NCBI RefSeq assembly: GCF_000820145.1
Contig: NZ_CDBW01000039.1
Span: 27,048-91,047, forward strand
Reading direction: 5' to 3'
Length of the DNA: 64,000 bases
Source of the DNA: Aeromonas sobria
Lineage (GTDB): Bacteria; Pseudomonadota; Gammaproteobacteria; Enterobacterales; Aeromonadaceae
The position numbers and the translations under genes were made by a program. Of this stretch, positions 60,017 through 64,000 are shown one piece after another (within the stretch, counting starts at the first letter, position 1; each line of letters starts with the position of its first letter). Below the pieces are notes generated by a model that saw only the letters and a list, made by a program, of their open reading frames with translations, was not told the DNA's origin and did not search any database.

Positions 60017-63000
60017 TCACTGATTCGCCAGACACTGGGTATGGGAGCCAGGTTGCAGGTATGGCATCAGCAAGGGAGCCATCCCCTTGAGCACCTGCAC
60101 CGGCAGCGCCGAGGTGAAGCGGAACTTGTCAGACTGGCTGCCCGGCACATAGGCGGTCAGGGTGCCGAAGTGATCTTCACCGATGAAAAAGACAAAGGTC
60201 GCGGTGCGGTTGCGCGCCAGTGAACTGGTCACATTGCCATAACGACCTACCGTCTCGATCCGGTTATCACCGGTCCCTGTCTTGCCCCCCATCTGCAGCA
60301 CAGTGCCGTCAGGCAATGCAAAAGCACCGGCGATACGTCTGGCCGTTCCCCCTTCCACCACCTTGGAGAGGGCACTGCGCAGCGCGGCAGCAACCTCTGC
60401 AGGCATCACCCGGGTTCCCTCGGTATGCAAGGGCTCAAACGCAGTCTCGAACGGCGTCCCCTTGGCGAACGAGAGGTGCTCAATACGCAGGGTCGGCGTG
60501 CGGATCCCGCCATTCTGGATAATCCCCATCAACTCGGCCAACGCAGCCGGGCGATCACCTGAGCTGCCCAAGGCGGTCGCCAGTGATGGCACCAGATGGT
60601 CAAACGGATAGCCCAGCTTGGCCCAACGCTGGTGAATGTCGAGGAAGGCCTCAACCTCCAGCATGGTGCGGATCCGGCTGTCTCGGGCGCTGCGATGACG
60701 GGTCTTGAACAGCCAGCTGTAGACCTCTTGCCGCTCGTCACGGCTGGCCGCGACCGCGTCGGCAAAGGTCGCCTTGTCGAACTCCTTGAGATAGGCCAGC
60801 AGCCACAGCTCCAGCGGGTGCACCCGGGCAATGTAGCCCTGATCCGGCAGTGAATACTTGCCCGGGCCATAGCTGACATAGAGCTGATTGATCCGTTTCG
60901 CGCTCAGCTTATCCCGCGGCAACCGTTCAGCCAGGAAGGCAGCAAAAGCCGCTTCGTCAGCTTCCGGCATCAGGTAGCGGTGAACCGCTGCCAGACGCAC
61001 CGCGCTCGGCTTGAGACCATCGAGGAAGGTATCCAGCTGCTCCTCGGGGGTCTTGCCTTGATATTTACGCCAGAAGCGCAGCAGATAGGTTTGCCCCTCT
61101 TTATCGGCAAATTTGGCCAGATACTCCTGACGACGGGGATCCTTGTCATCCTTGAGCAACTGGGCGCGATTGCCCTCTTTATAGAGGCTGTAACGCACGA
61201 TATCGCGCATCAACCGGACAAATGGCAGGTTGATGGACTCGCGCAGCGCATCGCGGATGGCGGGAATACGCCCGTTATCCTCGCGGCGGAAGTTGTTGAA
61301 AGTGTGCATACCACCGCCGGTAAAGAAGCCTTCATTAGGGCTGGCGGAATATGTGCGATCCAGCGCCGCCTCAAGCATCACCGGCAAGCTCTTGTCTTTG
61401 GCACTCATCAGATAGGAGATAGCCCAGCGACTGAGATTATCCTGAGAGACCGATGCCAGCTTGCGCAAGCTCTCCGCTGGCATCTTGGCATAGTGATCGT
61501 GCAGCTCAGCCACAATCTCCAGATAGGTGGTCAGCACCCGTAACTTGGCGGTGGAGCCCAGTTCCAGCTTCGATCCTTCGTTGATATCGAACGGCTGATC
61601 AGTGTTGTCGGTTTGCACCCGCACCTTGAACCCTTCCGGTGACTTCTCGAACAGCGTGAAGCTATAGCGCACATCACCGGTCTTCTCGGGGGAGAGCAAG
61701 CGCTCACCAAACAACCCGACTTGCGCTGCAACCGCAGGGTCGGCCAGTTGTTGCAGATAACGAGAGACTTCGTTCTGCAACGGCATGTTGAGGCTGGTAT
61801 CTGCTGTCAGATCCATCCGATCGAGATCATAGAGCTGCACCCCGAGTTGGCGGCTCAAGCGGGTACGGGCAACCTGCAACCCCTTGTTATTGTTCACCCG
61901 GGTGATAGCGGGGGACTTCAAGAAATCACGGAAGCTAATCTTGGCTTTGAGGGCGGCCTCCATCAACGGCGGCGTGATCATCCCCTCCTGTACAAACAGG
62001 CGCAGGTAGCTGTCTGTCAGGTCTGCGAGGGACGCGCGACCCTGAGCCAGATAGTAGGAGGGACGACGATGGGCAATCATCAGGGAGACCACCTGACGCA
62101 GGGCAAGCCCCTGCTCGGCCAGTGGCGCGTTCTGGTTACGGGCGGGATCAAGCAGACGGTTCACGTCATCGACATTGGCGCCAAACCATACCCAGAGACC
62201 ATCACCCAGACCATGCACCTCACCATATCCCGGCGCAGCCGAGAGCGGCACTGAGTTGAGGTAGGCCCAGGCAACCAGCTTGCGCGCCTCCAGCGTTTCA
62301 GGCCCGAGACGATAGGCCCGCACACTGGCAGAAGCCATCTGACGGATCTTCTCGGTTGGCGACAGAGTCAGACCATCCGGCGAGTGGCGATACTTCTCCA
62401 CCTGGGTTGCCAGGGTACTGCCACCGGCAGATTGATCCTGCATATCCAGCGCCTTGCCGACCTGAGAGAGTGCTGCTTTGGCGAACCGGGGCCAGTCGAC
62501 AGCCGGGTTGGCCAGCGGCTCCTCGTTGCTCAGCAATTCCCGGTTCTCGATAAACAGCAACGACTGGATCACCAGCGGCGGAATAGAGGCAAAGTCAGGA
62601 TAATGATGGGTCGGGTATTTGAACTGGTAGAAAGGTTCCGCGCGGCAATCGTGGAGCGTCAGTCCGGCCTGAACCTTTTCGGTATAAGGCACAAAGAAAC
62701 CGCGAGTAGCGTAGTCATAGAGGGCATCAGAGAAATGCACCTGCCTGCTAACCTCATAACCCCGCTGCAGCAAACGCTCCTGCATCATTGGCAGTTGCAC
62801 ATAGCCGAGCCGCTTGTCGAACGGGCCATCACCGGGAAAAGCGATCTGCTTGCTCTGACCTGGCTCGACCTGATAGGTCAGTTTGGCGGCATAGCGGGAT
62901 ATCTCTTGAGACTGTAGCGTTGAGGTTTTCATCTCATAGCCCACCAGGAAGATCACCACCCCCAGGCACGCTAAAAAGAGAAAACAAAACAACCAACGCC

Positions 63001-63100
63001 ACCAAGAACGACGCTTGCGTTTAGGGTTCCCGTCCTTGGTCTGGACAGATGAATCTTGAGATGCCACTTGTGTCAAATCCGTCTGTTCTGATGCGCCCAT
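60017..63100 (-). CDS. large bifunctional class A penicillin-binding protein (GT51 + transpeptidase)
   Basis: About 1027 residues from ATG 63100; a TTG at 63154 lacks a ribosome site. A short basic cytoplasmic tail precedes one transmembrane helix (WLFCFLFLACLGVVIFLVGY). The GT51 domain has an unusual first motif (FIENRELLSNEE instead of EDxxFxxHxG), AGGSTLATQVEKYRHSPDG and YLNSVPLSAAPGYGEVHGLG. The transpeptidase domain has Ser-x-x-Lys in GSTAKL, SxN in RESINLPF, and KTG in GGKTGTGDNR. Motif drift and ~200 extra residues compared with PBP1a/1b define a separate subfamily. Its job in peptidoglycan synthesis is likely but not specified. Confidence 0.85.
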   Translation of the reverse strand: MGASEQTDLTQVASQDSSVQTKDGNPKRKRRSWWRWLFCFLFLACLGVVIFLVGYEMKTSTLQSQEISRYAAKLTYQVEPGQSKQIAFPGDGPFDKRLGYVQLPMMQERLLQRGYEVSRQVHFSDALYDYATRGFFVPYTEKVQAGLTLHDCRAEPFYQFKYPTHHYPDFASIPPLVIQSLLFIENRELLSNEEPLANPAVDWPRFAKAALSQVGKALDMQDQSAGGSTLATQVEKYRHSPDGLTLSPTEKIRQMASASVRAYRLGPETLEARKLVAWAYLNSVPLSAAPGYGEVHGLGDGLWVWFGANVDDVNRLLDPARNQNAPLAEQGLALRQVVSLMIAHRRPSYYLAQGRASLADLTDSYLRLFVQEGMITPPLMEAALKAKISFRDFLKSPAITRVNNNKGLQVARTRLSRQLGVQLYDLDRMDLTADTSLNMPLQNEVSRYLQQLADPAVAAQVGLFGERLLSPEKTGDVRYSFTLFEKSPEGFKVRVQTDNTDQPFDINEGSKLELGSTAKLRVLTTYLEIVAELHDHYAKMPAESLRKLASVSQDNLSRWAISYLMSAKDKSLPVMLEAALDRTYSASPNEGFFTGGGMHTFNNFRREDNGRIPAIRDALRESINLPFVRLMRDIVRYSLYKEGNRAQLLKDDKDPRRQEYLAKFADKEGQTYLLRFWRKYQGKTPEEQLDTFLDGLKPSAVRLAAVHRYLMPEADEAAFAAFLAERLPRDKLSAKRINQLYVSYGPGKYSLPDQGYIARVHPLELWLLAYLKEFDKATFADAVAASRDERQEVYSWLFKTRHRSARDSRIRTMLEVEAFLDIHQRWAKLGYPFDHLVPSLATALGSSGDRPAALAELMGIIQNGGIRTPTLRIEHLSFAKGTPFETAFEPLHTEGTRVMPAEVAAALRSALSKVVEGGTARRIAGAFALPDGTVLQMGGKTGTGDNRIETVGRYGNVTSSLARNRTATFVFFIGEDHFGTLTAYVPGSQSDKFRFTSALPVQVLKGMAPLLMPYLQPGSHTQCLANQ

Positions 63101-63259
63101 ATCAGCCCCACCATGGTTGCGCAATTTATTGTGTTTAAAGCTTAGTCTTTTCAAGTCAATGGCTTGAAACTATTGACCGCTTTGTAGTGATGGTAACAGG
63201 GCGACTCTAAAAAGGGGAGCCGATTGTTGCAGCAGTGGCAGAGATCCGAGCTGATAACA

Positions 63260-63284
63260 AAACACCGGCCAGTGGCCGGTGTTT
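63260..63284 (-). terminator. terminator after tmaR/yeeX
   Basis: AAACACCGGCC-ACT-GGCCGGTGTTT (minus strand), followed by TGTTATC. Confidence 0.8.
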
Positions 63285-63304
63285 CTTAAGCGAAAGCTGA
63301 ATGC

Positions 63305-63622
63305 TTATTTGTGAGAGCTCATGCCCTTCAGCTTGGTGCTCAGCTCTTTGCGCTCTTTGGAGAGCTCGGCATTCTTGATGATGTGATCATCAACCCGCTC
63401 TTCATAGTCGGTACGCATGTTGGCGATGATAGCCTGAACATCATCAATACTCATGCCTGGCTTGATGTAATCGCTCAGGTTGTCAAGCAGCAGCACACGC
63501 TTCTGGTTGTCACGGATCTTCTTCTCATTGTCCGTAATTTCACGCTTGAGTTTGTTCTGACGACGGGACATTCGCACATATTCCAGTACATCACTGAAAG
63601 TAGATTTGTTTACTTGTTCCAT
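63305..63622 (-). CDS. tmaR: TmaR/YeeX (DUF496) polar PTS regulator
   Basis: A 105-residue coiled-coil protein with the strongly conserved blocks NEKKIRDNQKRVLLLDNLSD, YIKPGMSIDDVQAIIANM, and DDHIIKNAELSKERKEL, matching E. coli YeeX/TmaR (~109 aa), which clusters at cell poles and controls PTS Enzyme I. Earlier annotations call it a nucleoid-associated DUF496 protein. Monocistronic, with a strong terminator. Confidence 0.93.
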   Translation of the reverse strand: MEQVNKSTFSDVLEYVRMSRRQNKLKREITDNEKKIRDNQKRVLLLDNLSDYIKPGMSIDDVQAIIANMRTDYEERVDDHIIKNAELSKERKELSTKLKGMSSHK

Positions 63623-64000
63623 ATCGATACCACTGGCTTAAGGTTGATAAAAACGGGCCAAGTTACACCTTTATCCCAACGAACACCGAGCAGGGAAGGC
63701 AAACTCAAGATGCCCTTACTCTACCGAGTTATAAGCGAGATACAACCCTAATCACGCCCCCTCCCCAGCGTTTGGCCAAAAGTACACCACCAGAATCGAT
63801 CATTAAGCAACCAACAATCCGCTGGTATAGCTATAAAAAAGAACGAGCTGCAAACATTACAATGAAAACAGCAAAATCGATGGTACAAAAATCAATCACA
63901 GCAGCGGCTAGAAACAACAAAGCCCAATCGCAAGAGTTAGCTTTTGTGTGCAAACATGCGGTTTAATGGACAAAATCTGCCCATAGCAAAAAGGCCTTCC
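63623..64000. other. AT-rich terminal region without a recognisable gene
   Basis: 378 bp. A 64-codon frame (63772-63966) is Lys/Ala-rich but has no ribosome site or family signal, so I do not call it. The final bases AAAAAGGCCTTCC look like the left half of a terminator hairpin cut by the window end. Confidence 0.5.

Noticed and set aside
63772..63966. 64-codon frame near the window end
   Set aside because: Lys/Ala-rich, no ribosome site, AT-rich context, no family.
1..64000. tRNA, rRNA, CRISPR arrays, insertion sequences, prophage
   Set aside because: No cloverleaf or TTCRA-type arm, rRNA core, spacer-repeat series or transposase was recognised while reading; a tRNAscan or IS search could still find something short.

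Overview
This is a chromosomal window of a gamma-proteobacterium, most likely Aeromonas. That assignment is an inference from the high GC content and codon use, the menF-menD-menH-menB-menC-menE operon with a divergent menA, a DUF3624 protein, an M9 collagenase, a FapA/HD-GYP content typical of polar-flagellated Vibrio/Aeromonas relatives, and Fur, FNR and MetJ-like sites. I see no rRNA, tRNA, CRISPR array or complete insertion sequence. About 60 protein genes are supported, most of them housekeeping.

Layout. 1-10.6 kb: end of a cation/proton antiporter, a J-domain protein, a zntB-mscS-like pair, a YaiI protein, a YdjM-like hydrolase, nupC, dbpA, a YkgJ metal-cluster protein followed by a degenerate second copy of its own 3' end, and a PepSY membrane protein. 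10.6-18.9 kb: the menaquinone pathway (menA divergent from menFDHBCE), with a stray copy of the first codons of menB wedged between menH and menB. 18.9-28.2 kb: a visibly AT-richer accessory island with a ToxR/CadC-like membrane regulator converging on a six-gene chaperone-usher fimbrial operon. Across a 981-base regulatory region from that operon lies an orphan mini-pilin gene behind a cyclic-di-GMP-I riboswitch. 28.2-31 kb: a secreted M9 collagenase. 31-38.7 kb: sanA, a Fur-boxed sodA operon, cheV, tmcA-hlyU, bfd and bfr. 38.7-45.8 kb: mgsA converging on yqhD (methylglyoxal synthesis and aldehyde reduction), small hypothetical genes, a frameshifted gene remnant, a ydfG-like gene, a GNAT enzyme and an ATP-grasp ligase. 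45.8-54.5 kb: a lipoprotein alpha-amylase, a copper-type TonB receptor, an LtaS-like sulfatase, an Lrp regulator, a phosphatase and metA. 54.6-63.6 kb: a DUF3391/HD-GYP protein, cinA, fapA, yidA, a large bifunctional penicillin-binding protein and tmaR/yeeX.

The most interesting locus is 26.4-27.7 kb. The leader of the orphan mini-pilin carries a full GEMM-I aptamer, including the 13-base core GGGACGCAAAGCC. A perfect 9-bp hairpin downstream buries the Shine-Dalgarno sequence, and its 5' strand can instead pair perfectly with the aptamer's first strand. This is a readable translational switch architecture. The encoded protein is about half the length of a normal pilin, yet it ends in the same Ser-Tyr-X tail as most subunits of the divergent fimbrial operon. 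The same intergenic region holds a perfect FNR box, a near-perfect second one, a 9-bp inverted repeat and a triplicated 8-bp repeat. Oxygen and c-di-GMP signals may therefore meet on this fimbrial locus. Also notable are two partial gene duplications that look like imprecise recombination scars (ykgJ and menB), and an HD-GYP protein whose GYP motif has lost its tyrosine.
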